From NCBI GenBank assembly GCA_963557785.1, contig CAUWBF010000007.1, forward strand, positions 34,043 through 98,042: 64,000 bases of DNA, read 5' to 3'. The stretch's first letter is position 1; each line of letters begins with the position of its first letter. Under the pieces are notes generated by a model. That model had not been told where the DNA came from. It searched no databases and saw only the letters and a list, made by a program, of their open reading frames with translations. Both the position numbers and the translations under genes were made by a program. Origin of the DNA: Merdicola sp963557785. GTDB taxonomy: Bacteria; Bacillota; Clostridia; TANB77; CAG-508. Positions 43,743 to 53,700 of the stretch are shown in pieces.

Positions 43743-43824
43743 CGATTAGGTAAATATTAGGTAATATTAATCGAATAGGGGCTATTGGTATTAGCATTAG
43801 TGTTGATACTGATAGTCCCTATTC
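43743..43824 (+). terminator. Double hairpin after the 287-aa gene
   Basis: CGATTA/TAATCG (43744-43774) and then GAATAGGG plus CTAT paired with ATAG plus CCCTATTC (43773-43824). Only a weak T-run follows. It is probably a terminator or processing signal. Confidence 0.5.
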
Positions 43825-43838
43825 TTGTATCTATAAAA

Positions 43839-44372
43839 ATGGAATTAATTCAAAATGCCTTTGAACAAGGTCTTATTCCCGGTATTGTTATTGTTATTTA
43901 TCTTATAATTAATAAGATAATTGATAATAACAAAAGAAATCCTTTAGATGATATTGCCAAACTTCTTAATATAGTTACTAGAGATATTATTGAAAAAGAT
44001 AGAGAAAAATCTAAAGCTGTTATTTCTATTACTATGGTTAATGCAGCTTCGGAATGTGCAAAGTTTGTTGCTTCAACTATTATTACTAATAATGTTGATA
44101 ATAATCGTGACCAAATAGAATATAACGCTAGACATTTAGTTAATAGTGTTTATTATGATGCTTATTCTAAACTTAATATGTATCGTGGTGATGAAGATTA
44201 TCTTAGTCATTATATGAAAGAAGAATGGAAAGAAGATATTTATGGTGATATTATAAATATTGTCTATAATAAAAATCTTGATTCTAATCAACGTATTCTT
44301 GCGTTTAATAAACGTATTGATATTAGAGTTAATGATTATACTGCTTATATTATTAATAAGGCATTTAAATAA
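43839..44372 (+). CDS. Membrane-anchored unknown protein (177 aa)
   Basis: 177 residues from the ATG at 43839. An N-terminal membrane helix (GLIPGIVIVIYLIINKII) is followed by a long soluble helical domain. The upstream in-frame extension (VLALVLILIVPILVSI) lies in the hairpin and was rejected. An inner-membrane anchoring role, for example in injection or lysis control, is possible. Confidence 0.5.
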   Translation: MELIQNAFEQGLIPGIVIVIYLIINKIIDNNKRNPLDDIAKLLNIVTRDIIEKDREKSKAVISITMVNAASECAKFVASTIITNNVDNNRDQIEYNARHLVNSVYYDAYSKLNMYRGDEDYLSHYMKEEWKEDIYGDIINIVYNKNLDSNQRILAFNKRIDIRVNDYTAYIINKAFK

Positions 44373-44381
44373 GATGGTATT

Positions 44382-44621
44382 ATGATAAGAGGTTATATTA
44401 ATAATCCAAAACAGCTATCGAAAGAGATGCAATTGCGTATCGCAAGCATGGCTGAAAAACAGGTGAAAATAGCAGAATTAGGCTTCCCATTGAACGAAAA
44501 AAATTGGTGCAAACTAACACAAGGGCAAATTTTAATTCAAGCACTAGAAGCCTTAGAATTGCTTTCTGATGAGCAACAAAAATCAATTATTAATTCGTAC
44601 AATAACTTGATGTTAGAATGA
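44382..44621 (+). CDS. Small protein with foreign codon use (79 aa)
   Basis: 79 helical residues (EMQLRIASMAEKQVKIAELG, then ILIQALEALELLSDEQQ). Its codons (CAG, GAG, ATC, GTG, TCG) differ sharply from the T-ending bias of adjacent genes, which suggests a recent arrival. It overlaps the next gene by 4 bp. No family recognised. Confidence 0.55.
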   Translation: MIRGYINNPKQLSKEMQLRIASMAEKQVKIAELGFPLNEKNWCKLTQGQILIQALEALELLSDEQQKSIINSYNNLMLE

Positions 44622-45145
44622 GTGAACAAATAGATGATAATTATGTTAATGGTGTCTATGTAAAAGCTGATGGAACTGAACAAGTTGAGATTAATCCTCA
44701 ATATGTTTATATGACTGTTCCTAGCAAATATGTTTGTGTTTATCATAAACTATTAGTTCTTATGGCACAATATGGACTTGATATGCTTAATGATTGTTCT
44801 GCTACTTGTAAAGGTAATAATAAGAATATTGTTACTTGCTGGAATATGTTTCAATCTGCTATGGCAGCATATCAACTTGGTCAAGATAAACTTGCTGAAA
44901 CTCTTCTTAAATATATTAAAGGTCAACTTAATATTATTTATGAAGGTAGTGAACAAGTTCAGTATAGTGGTTCTATTACGCTTCCTGTTGATGAAGAAGG
45001 TAAAATTCATGCAATAGTTAGTTGTGGAGATGCTCCTAAATTTTATGTTGACCCTGAAACTGGTAAACTTTGGGAGAAGAAAGAAGAAGGTAAAGAATAT
45101 AATGAAACTTATAGTCTTAGTGATGTTGATTATGATAATGAATAA
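44618..45145 (+). CDS. Unknown protein (175 aa), tail region
   Basis: 175 residues with two cysteines close together (CSATCKGNNKNIVTCWNMF) in a helix and a beta-rich acidic C-terminus (FYVDPETGKLWEKKEEG). It precedes the first fibre gene. No family recognised. Confidence 0.5.
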   Translation: MSEQIDDNYVNGVYVKADGTEQVEINPQYVYMTVPSKYVCVYHKLLVLMAQYGLDMLNDCSATCKGNNKNIVTCWNMFQSAMAAYQLGQDKLAETLLKYIKGQLNIIYEGSEQVQYSGSITLPVDEEGKIHAIVSCGDAPKFYVDPETGKLWEKKEEGKEYNETYSLSDVDYDNE

Positions 45146-45158
45146 TGTGAATGTGTTC

Positions 45159-45175
45159 CATCCTCTACGGGGGGT
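45159..45175 (+). repeat. 17-bp GC-rich element, intergenic
   Basis: Exact CATCCTCTACGGGGGGT in the short gap before the fibre gene, with GTGT before and ACAC after it. Confidence 0.9.
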
Positions 45176-45208
45176 CTACACTATGAATTTAGTAAACTTA
45201 GAGAACGT

Positions 45209-47815
45209 ATGAAAACAATAGAAGAAGAACTTGGTAAAGTTAGTCTTACTTGTAATGGTCAATGGAATGATAGACCTTATGAAAGACTATGTATAGTTCA
45301 TGACGGTTTCTATGCTAGCTATATATCTCGTAAAGCCGTTCCTGCTGGTATTCCTTTATCTAATGAAGAGTATTGGCAGCCTATTGCTAAACTTCGAGAA
45401 GATTTAGTTATTGATTATGAAACTTTCAAGAAAGAAATATTAGAACTTATTGCTGTTATTCAAAGAGGTCTTAAAGCTGCTAGAATTGTAGTATCTACAA
45501 TGGAGGATAGGGATGCTCTTACTTGGGAACAGATTGGAGTAGGTTGTGAAGTTTATGTTATTGAAACTAAAAAGAGTTATATTCTTGACGAAATAACTCC
45601 TGTTTCTAATGCTAAAAAATGGCATCTTGAAGCTGATTCTGAAATTGGTTCTAAATTTGTAGAATCATTTAGTGGTATGTTTCCAAGAGCCATTGCAGAG
45701 CGTGCAGTTGCTGATGAATTTGGTATTAATATTCAAGATAATTATCTTCGTCGTAATGTTGTAGTTAATTATATGGCACAAGTACTTAAACAGTATTTTG
45801 AAGATAATGCTGTTCAAATACTTGAAGGTCAGATTACTCCTGAAATGCTTAGTGAATCTGTTAAACAAATGTTTACTGCTTCACAGATTACTAATGCAGC
45901 TGATGAAGAAGATTTAACAGTTGTTGATAATCTTCTTAAATTTGCAGATAAAGACTATAATACAAATGATTATAGTGGAAAGGCTCGTAAATATCTTCGT
46001 AAGAATATGATTAGTGGTGTTAATACTCTTACTCAAGATATGATTAACGAGCCTAATACTATTTATATACTTCAATATGATTATTGTTTAGCTGGACAAA
46101 CTATTGAACTTCCAGATAATAGTATTATTCTTTGGAGAGGTGGTAGAATGTATGATGGTACAGTTAAATTAAATCAATGTAGACTTCTTAGTAATTATCG
46201 TCAAGAAGATATGTTTGATAAAGAATCTATATCTCTTGATGGAAATTGGGCTGTTGGTCAAATACTTTATCATCCTCTTGATTTAGGTGAAGATAATAAA
46301 CAAGTTGAAATTGTTGGTTGGGGTGGAACTTATACTAATGATTTTTATTGGTTTTGGGATGGTGAAAAATGGGTAAGTATGGGTTTTGATTTATCTGTAT
46401 ATCTTACTCGTGCTGAATTTGAAGCTTTCTTAGAGAAGTTAAGAGAAGAGATGGAAAAGTTTTATGCTTGGCTTCTTGCAGAACTTAAAAAGATTAATGA
46501 CCATCTTGAAATTCATGACCAACAAATATCTGAATTACAACAAGATATAGTTGATATTAATACTAGAATTGATAATCTTATTACTGAATATAATGCTAAG
46601 TTTACTGATATTTATAATAAGATTGGAGATTTAAATAGTAATATTGAAGGTAGCATTACTAATCTTGAACAATATATTAATAATAAGATTGAAGAAATTC
46701 TTAATAAAATAAACCAAAGTGGTAGTAATATCAGTAATGAGTATAAACAATATTTTGAAAGTAATTATGTATCAATGTTTAAAAATAAGATTAGACCTGG
46801 TACTAATATTACTTTTGTTGAAAATGATGATGGTACTATTACTATTAATGCTGCCGGTGGAGGTTCTGGCGGAGGTGGATTAACCGAAGAAGAAGTACGT
46901 AATATTATTAATTCTATACTTAATAATTATTATACTAAGCAAGAAATTAATGATATTATTGCTGGTCTTGAAGGAGGTGGTGGCTCTGGTGGAGATGGCA
47001 CTCATAATGTCATGTCTGTTACTCAACTTGGTGAAGCTAGAACAGGTAAGTATCTTGTTATGAATAAATTTGCAGATAGTGAAACTAAACCTAGTAGACT
47101 TGATGTAGATTTTAATTCTCTTTATACTGATATTAAAAATAAATTAGTTGGAGAAGGATTTGGACAAGGCGGTGGAAGTGGACAAGGTGGTGGAGTTGCT
47201 GCTAGTCAAATTCAAGCTTGGATTGCTGCTGTTGTTCCTATTGGTTCTATTATGCTTTGGGATACTTCAACTCCTCCTAATGGTTGGGAAGTTTATACTG
47301 CTGCACAAGGACGTTTTGTTATGGGTTATATACCTAATGGTATTAATATTTATAATAATCCTAAACAAGGAAATCTTGATTGGAAAACAGTTCTTGAAAA
47401 TATTAAAGATACATATGACCCTGCTGCTCCGGGTCGTAATGTAAGTGCATATACGTTTTATATTGGTGGTACTGATTTACCTCTTCATCAACATGCTGTT
47501 GCTGTTGGTAAAACTAAATCCGGTGATAATAACCATCAAGTTATAGCACCTAGTAACTGGAGATTTATATCAGGTGATTTAGATGGTGATGTTAAAAATG
47601 GTTATCCTTATGGTACTGATAGAAATAGATTTGATAATCTTGGCATTAATCGTTCTACTAATTGGTATATGACTGGACCTAATATTAGTAATAATGGTGA
47701 AATGACTTGGAGTCAAATAAGTGGTAATAGATGGACAGGTGATTATCTTGCTATTAATAAACTTATGCCTACTATTGCTTTACATTATATTAAACGTGTT
47801 TCTAATCCGTGGTAA
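45209..47815 (+). CDS. Tail fibre with phage collar domain
   Basis: 868 residues. An N-terminal module (LTCNGQWNDRPYERLCIVHD, then ISRKAVPAGIPLSNEEYWQP) is a typical Bacteroidota fibre start. Next are a beta-helix-like module (TQDMINEPNTIYILQYDY), a long coiled coil (residues about 400-520), Gly-rich linkers, and a C-terminal collar domain (VVPIGSIMLWDTSTPPNGWE, then GRFVMGY), the receptor-contacting fold in many fibres. A candidate receptor-binding or adaptor fibre. Confidence 0.75.
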   Translation: MKTIEEELGKVSLTCNGQWNDRPYERLCIVHDGFYASYISRKAVPAGIPLSNEEYWQPIAKLREDLVIDYETFKKEILELIAVIQRGLKAARIVVSTMEDRDALTWEQIGVGCEVYVIETKKSYILDEITPVSNAKKWHLEADSEIGSKFVESFSGMFPRAIAERAVADEFGINIQDNYLRRNVVVNYMAQVLKQYFEDNAVQILEGQITPEMLSESVKQMFTASQITNAADEEDLTVVDNLLKFADKDYNTNDYSGKARKYLRKNMISGVNTLTQDMINEPNTIYILQYDYCLAGQTIELPDNSIILWRGGRMYDGTVKLNQCRLLSNYRQEDMFDKESISLDGNWAVGQILYHPLDLGEDNKQVEIVGWGGTYTNDFYWFWDGEKWVSMGFDLSVYLTRAEFEAFLEKLREEMEKFYAWLLAELKKINDHLEIHDQQISELQQDIVDINTRIDNLITEYNAKFTDIYNKIGDLNSNIEGSITNLEQYINNKIEEILNKINQSGSNISNEYKQYFESNYVSMFKNKIRPGTNITFVENDDGTITINAAGGGSGGGGLTEEEVRNIINSILNNYYTKQEINDIIAGLEGGGGSGGDGTHNVMSVTQLGEARTGKYLVMNKFADSETKPSRLDVDFNSLYTDIKNKLVGEGFGQGGGSGQGGGVAASQIQAWIAAVVPIGSIMLWDTSTPPNGWEVYTAAQGRFVMGYIPNGINIYNNPKQGNLDWKTVLENIKDTYDPAAPGRNVSAYTFYIGGTDLPLHQHAVAVGKTKSGDNNHQVIAPSNWRFISGDLDGDVKNGYPYGTDRNRFDNLGINRSTNWYMTGPNISNNGEMTWSQISGNRWTGDYLAINKLMPTIALHYIKRVSNPW

Positions 47816-47817
47816 TT

Positions 47818-49902
47818 ATGGCTGAAGAAGAAAATGTTTTTGTTGGTACTAATTGTCAATCTTTTGACCCTAGTAAAGTTCAATGTGATAAAGAGGGCAA
47901 TATGCCAATTCATATACTAGATAAGTATTGTGAAGAAAATGATACTAGATATAATATATATCCTTTAACTGTTATACAAGCTGTATTTGATGGTTTAACT
48001 GGTACTAGACTTGATAGAATACTTGCTGCTTGTAATAGTGTTTATTTAACTTGGGAAGGTACTTTTGCTGATACTGTTAATAAACTTAATAAAATTTATC
48101 GTCGTAAAGGATATATTATTACTTATCGTGATGCAACTAATATTAATTGGACACAACGATATAATAGTGATGATATTAGTGATGTTGCTTGGACTAATCC
48201 TGCTAATTGGGAAGGATGGTCTTTTGATACTGTTATTAAAGATTTAGCAGAAGCACTTGAAGAGATATTTACTAATATAGGTGATTATAAAGACTTTCTT
48301 GATATTATTACTGGTTTTATTAATGATTTTGTTGTTAATGTATTTAATAATATTAATAATTATCCTAAACTAGTTGAAATTATTAAGAATAGTACAGTTG
48401 AAAGTTTGCCTATTATTATTAGAGATATATTTAATAATATTAATGAATATCCTGAGCTTAAAGAGATATTTAATCAATATATTAAACAATGGACTGAATC
48501 TATCTTTAATAATATTTCTTCTTATCCTGCTCTTAATCAATTCATAACTAATGCTATTAATTCTCATGTAGAAACTACTATTGGTAATATATTTAATAAT
48601 ATTGATAATTATCCTGCTATTAAAAATCTTATTGTTACTAATACCATTAATAAAGTAGTTGATATATTTAAGAATATTGGCCAATATCCGGAATTACAAG
48701 AAGCTATTCAGAATAATATTAATGAACGAGTTGATTATATATTTAATAATATTAATAATTATCCTGAACTCATTGGTATTCTTTCTGATTTAGTTTGTAA
48801 TTGTGTTAAGAATATATTTGCTAATATTAATAATTATCCTGCTCTTGTTACTTGTATTAATAATGCTGTAAATAGTAGAGTTGATTATATTTTCAATAAT
48901 ATTGATAGATTTCCTATTCTTAAGAATCTTATTGAAACTAAAGTAGAAGCTAGAGTTACTTATATATTTGAACATATTAATAACTTTACTGAACTACTTA
49001 ATGTTATTAAAGGTAATATAGAAAATATCTTTGATAATATTGATAATCATCCTAATCTTAAAGTTGTTATTGAGAATAAGGTTGAATCTACAGTTGAACA
49101 TATCCTTAGTAATATAGATAATTATCCTATTATTAAAGAGAAGATTATTCAATTCTGTAATGAAGCTATTGAAGCTAAACGTGGTGTAGCAAATGGTATT
49201 GCTAGTCTTGATGGAGATGGTAAAGTTCCAGCAAGTCAATTACCTAGTTATGTTGATGATGTTCTTGAAGGATATTATGTTGATGAAACTCATTTTGCTG
49301 AAAAGTATATAGAAAATGCTCCTGTGTATTATACTCCTGAAAAAGGTAAAATTTATGTTGATATAAATGAAGATACTGAATATAGTGGTAAAACTTATCG
49401 TTGGTCTGGAACTAAATATTCAGTTATATCTGAAACTTTAGCTTTAGGTGAAGTTACAGGTACTGCTTATGATGGTGGTAAAGGTAAGAAAACTACTGAT
49501 ATTGTCAATAGTTTATCTAGTGAATTTATTATTAGACTAGATAGAGTTGACCAAACAACAGAAGGACTTAAAATTATATATAGTAAATCTGTTAAAAGTA
49601 ATAATACAAATTTATATATTGATAAAACTCCTTTTGGTCTTGTTTTAAATAATGCTAGTAAAACTGCTAATGGTAGTATGTCATCTGCTGATAAAGTTAA
49701 ACTTGATGAAACTTTACCTAATCAAATTACTGAACTTAGTAATAATGTTTATACTAAAGAAGAAATTAATAATAAGTTTGACAATGTACCAACAGTAGAA
49801 AATACTTATACTAAAGCGGAAGTTGATAAAGCTATTGCTGATGCTATTAAAGCTTTAATTCCTGCTGGTTATGAACTTGTTATTAAAAAGAAAACAACTT
49901 AA
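47818..49902 (+). CDS. Fibre protein with IFNNINNYPEL tandem repeats
   Basis: 694 residues. After an N-terminal module (SVYLTWEGTFADTVNKLNKI, DVAWTNPANWEGW), about eleven units of roughly 20-29 residues repeat IFNNINNYPEL plus a variable helix (residues about 140-455), as in a long solenoid or coiled shaft. The end has ANGIASLDGDGKVPASQLPS, a typical fibre tail motif, and a final coiled coil. The start at 47818 follows the previous stop by 2 bp. Function as a shaft is inferred. Confidence 0.7.
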   Translation: MAEEENVFVGTNCQSFDPSKVQCDKEGNMPIHILDKYCEENDTRYNIYPLTVIQAVFDGLTGTRLDRILAACNSVYLTWEGTFADTVNKLNKIYRRKGYIITYRDATNINWTQRYNSDDISDVAWTNPANWEGWSFDTVIKDLAEALEEIFTNIGDYKDFLDIITGFINDFVVNVFNNINNYPKLVEIIKNSTVESLPIIIRDIFNNINEYPELKEIFNQYIKQWTESIFNNISSYPALNQFITNAINSHVETTIGNIFNNIDNYPAIKNLIVTNTINKVVDIFKNIGQYPELQEAIQNNINERVDYIFNNINNYPELIGILSDLVCNCVKNIFANINNYPALVTCINNAVNSRVDYIFNNIDRFPILKNLIETKVEARVTYIFEHINNFTELLNVIKGNIENIFDNIDNHPNLKVVIENKVESTVEHILSNIDNYPIIKEKIIQFCNEAIEAKRGVANGIASLDGDGKVPASQLPSYVDDVLEGYYVDETHFAEKYIENAPVYYTPEKGKIYVDINEDTEYSGKTYRWSGTKYSVISETLALGEVTGTAYDGGKGKKTTDIVNSLSSEFIIRLDRVDQTTEGLKIIYSKSVKSNNTNLYIDKTPFGLVLNNASKTANGSMSSADKVKLDETLPNQITELSNNVYTKEEINNKFDNVPTVENTYTKAEVDKAIADAIKALIPAGYELVIKKKTT

Positions 49903-49910
49903 TATTAATC

Positions 49911-49937
49911 ATGGTGGTACTGAATAAGTGCCACCAT
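49911..49937 (+). terminator. Terminator-like hairpin
   Basis: ATGGTGGTACT pairs with AGTGCCACCAT (one G-U) around a 5-base loop, after the fibre stop. Only a short T-run follows. It supports starting the next gene at 49955, not at the GTG inside the stem. Confidence 0.6.
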
Positions 49938-49954
49938 TTAAAGTTTATAAAGTT

Positions 49955-50758
49955 ATGCAAGATATTAATCAACAATTATATGAAAATAAAAGTACACCTG
50001 AAGGATTTATTCCTGTTTATGGTGTAGTTATTACTGTTCCTACTGGAATATATATTAATGGGCAAAAAGATTTTACTTGTGATAAAACTTTTGATGAAGT
50101 AAAAGAAATATTATTAAAAGGCGGAAGTATTATTGCTGTTGATAATAACAATAGTAGAATTAATTTTGATAGAATTGATATAGGTAATAATAGCATTAGT
50201 GCTACGATTACTTATTTTTCTCCTAATGGCGGTGGAATTAATAAAATTGATTTAAGTTGGGATAAAGGTTTAACTAGAGTTAGAGGTGAAGAAACAAAAA
50301 GTATTAATACTTTTGTAGCTATAAATAGTAATCAAATCATTCAATCATATAATATTAATACTATTATTATGTTATTAACTAATAATGGTACTCCTACGGA
50401 AGTATTAAATGCTATAAATACTACATTTACTAATTTTGATAGATTTGTCGCTGCTATCGGTAAACCTAATTCTGTATTTTATAATAATACCTACGGTAAA
50501 TTTTATATTAGATATACTGGTGATACTATAATTATACAATGGAGTAATAGTAATACAATAAATCATGTAGCTTTACATAATGATGGTAATTATACTTATA
50601 ATACTATTCAAATAGTTGACCAAACTCTTTATAGATTATCTAATCTTACTATTGAACCAATAGTTAATCCTAAAATATGGGTTGGTACTGCTACTCAATA
50701 TGCAGCTATTGCACAAAAAGATAACAATACTACTTATATAGTTAAATCAGACGCTTAA
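49955..50758 (+). CDS. Fibre-associated protein (267 aa)
   Basis: 267 residues from the ATG at 49955. A beta-rich sequence whose C-terminus carries KIWVGTATQYAAIAQKDNNT, a small domain found at the end of many Bacteroidota phage fibres and also at the end of the 561-residue protein encoded at 54729-56414. The N-terminal GTG at 49928 lies in the hairpin and is not used. Confidence 0.55.
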   Translation: MQDINQQLYENKSTPEGFIPVYGVVITVPTGIYINGQKDFTCDKTFDEVKEILLKGGSIIAVDNNNSRINFDRIDIGNNSISATITYFSPNGGGINKIDLSWDKGLTRVRGEETKSINTFVAINSNQIIQSYNINTIIMLLTNNGTPTEVLNAINTTFTNFDRFVAAIGKPNSVFYNNTYGKFYIRYTGDTIIIQWSNSNTINHVALHNDGNYTYNTIQIVDQTLYRLSNLTIEPIVNPKIWVGTATQYAAIAQKDNNTTYIVKSDA

Positions 50759-50761
50759 ATT

Positions 50762-53700
50762 ATGGCTATATATCAAGGAGATATTGGAATACATGATATT
50801 AAACTTGGTAGTATAGATGTATTTGAAATATATCAAGGTTCTAAACTTGTTTATCCAGAGAATACTGAAATTACTATTACGTTTAAATTAAATGTTTCCG
50901 GAACTGTTACTATTAATGGTTATACTCCTGTTATAAGTGAAAATAATACTAAATTTATATTTACTATTCCTGTTAAAACTAATTATACTGCTATTATTGA
51001 AGCTGACCATTATCAGTCACAAACTGTTACAGGTAATAGTGGTTATTTACCTATAACTCATAATGTAGAACTAGTATGGAATACAGAATATGTATCTTAT
51101 ACTGTTATTTTTCCTACAGATGGAGTTAAAGTTTTATTTGATGGAGTAGAAAAAGGAGTTATAACTAATGGTAAATTAGTTGTTCAAATAGATGATACAG
51201 TAGCTAAAGATAGTTATACTGTTACATTTAAAGGTAGTAAAGCAAGTACATATAATACTAGTGGATTAAAAGTAGTAGATAGTAGTATAGCTGCAACTGG
51301 TGGTAGTTATGATTTAAAACTTTCTACTAGTTCTGTTAAGACTGCTTATACACGAACTGACTATGCATCCTCCACGGGGAGTATAACCAAGGGTTCTACT
51401 TATGCTGGAACTTGGATTGAAACTGTTGTTAATCTTACTGCTAGCTTTACTAGTTCTACTACTTTAGGTAGTATAAGTAATAATGTACTAACTATACCTA
51501 ATAATGAATCTACTAATACTAAAAGTGGAACTTTAACTGTTATATTTACTTTAGAAAATAAACAAACTAAAGAAGTTAGTGCTGCTTTAAATCAAGCTGC
51601 TGGAGCTAAAGTTTATACCAATTGGGTACTAGATTTACAAACTGATGGAACTAGTGTTGAAGCTAAAGGCGGTACTAGAACAGTTACAGCTAATATTGCT
51701 CGTAGAACTTATAAATGGAATAATACTGGTACTGTTTATAGTGAAACTGCTACTCCTACTCTTAGTATTAGTGGTAGTGCTAGTCTTAGTGGAAATCAAA
51801 TAAAATTTACATCAAATGAAAGCGTTTCAGCCCGTTCAGCGACACTTACAGCTAGTTATGTAGGATTGTCCAAAACGGTTACGATAACGCAGCAGGCAGG
51901 CGCAAAAGTGTATTCAGCGTGGTCTGCTTGGACTGTTTCTATTTCGGCAAGCACGCAAACGATAGCTGCAAGTGGTGGTTCATCTACGATAACTACTAAT
52001 GCTAGTCGTTCTCGTACTTGGACTTGGAATGGAGTTGGTACTACACATACTGATACAGAAACTGCTACACCTACACTTAGTGGTAGTGCTGGTGGATTTA
52101 CTTTAAGTGGTAAAACTGTTACTGCTAGTAACAATACTACAACAAATAGTCGTAGTATAACTATTACTGCTACTAGCAATAGTGTTTCTAAATCTATTAC
52201 TATAACACAATCTGCTGGTGCTAAAGTTTATGGTAATTGGTCTGCTTGGACTGTTAATATTAGTGCTGATAAAACTAGTATTGGAGCAACAGGTGGAACA
52301 GCTACTATATCAACTAGTGCTAGTAGAACTAGAAGTTATACATGGAATGGTGTTGCCGGTTCTGGTGGTACAGAAACTGGAAATGGAAGTCCTACATTAA
52401 GTAAAGTTAGTGGTACAGGTAATTGGACTAGTCCTAAAGTTACTTATGGAAATAATACTAGCACAAGCGGTAAATCAACTGTTATTCGTGCTACTATTGA
52501 TTCAACTACTAAAGATATAACTATTAGTCAATCTGCTGGGGCTAAACAATATAGTGCTTGGTCTGCATGGACAGTTAATATTTCTAATAGTGGAAATGTT
52601 GCTGCTAGTGGAGGTAGTTCAAATATAACTACTTCTGCAAGTAGAACAAGAACTTGGACATGGAACGGAGTTAGTGGAAGTGGTGGAACTGAAACAGGAA
52701 CTGGAACTCCTACTCTTAGTAAAATTAGTGGTGCTGGTTCTTTTGCTAGTAATAAAGTAACTTATGATAATAATACTTCTACAAGTGCTAGAAGTACGGT
52801 TATTAGAGCTACAATGGATTCTGTAACTAAAGATACTACTGTAACTCAAAATGCTGGTTCTAAAACTTATAGTAGTTGGGGAGCATGGTCTATTAGTTTA
52901 AGTGCTAATGTAACAACTATCGCTGCTGCTGGTGGAAATGCTACATTATCTACTTCAGCTACTAGAAGTCGTACTTGGCAATGGAATGGTACAGGAACAA
53001 CTTATACTGAAAATGCTAGTGGTTCTCCTACATTAAGTAAAGTTAATGGTGCAGCTTCTTTAAGTGGTTCTACTGTTAGTTATGGTAATAATACTTCTAC
53101 TAGTTCTCGTAGTTCTGTATTTAGAGCAACTATTGATTCAACTACTAAAGATATAACTATTAGTCAATCTGCTGGTAGTAAATCGTATGGAAGTTGGTCT
53201 AGTTGGTCTGTATATTGTAATGCTAGTAGTTATACTGTTGCGGCATCAGGCGGTTCTGTTACTATTTATTATGGTGCTTCTCGTTCTCGTACTTGGACTT
53301 GGAATGGCGTTGCAGGTTCAGGTGGAACTGAAACAGAAAATGCTACTCCAAGTCTTAGTGCAGGAAGTGGTGGTGGAACTTTAAGTGGTAGTACTTTAAG
53401 TTATAGTAATAATACTAGTACAAGTGTTAGAAGAACTAGAGTTACTGCAAATTATAATGGTGCTATTAATTTTTGCGATATTGAACAAAGAGCAGGTAGT
53501 AAAGTTTATGGTAGTTGGGGAGCATGGTCAGTAAGTATTTCTGCTAGTCCTACTAATATTGCTGCTGCTGGAGGTAGTTCTACTATTACTTGTAGTGCTG
53601 TTCGTAGTAGACAATATACTTGGAATGGAGTTGGACAAAATTTTCCTGAAACTGAAAATGGTAGTCCTACATTAAGTAAATCTGGAGATGGCACATTAAG

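Noticed and set aside
51856..52179. 107-residue Val-rich minus-strand ORF in the BACON gene
   Set aside because: Antisense of the codon-shifted patch in the BACON repeats; no independent start signal or plausible product.
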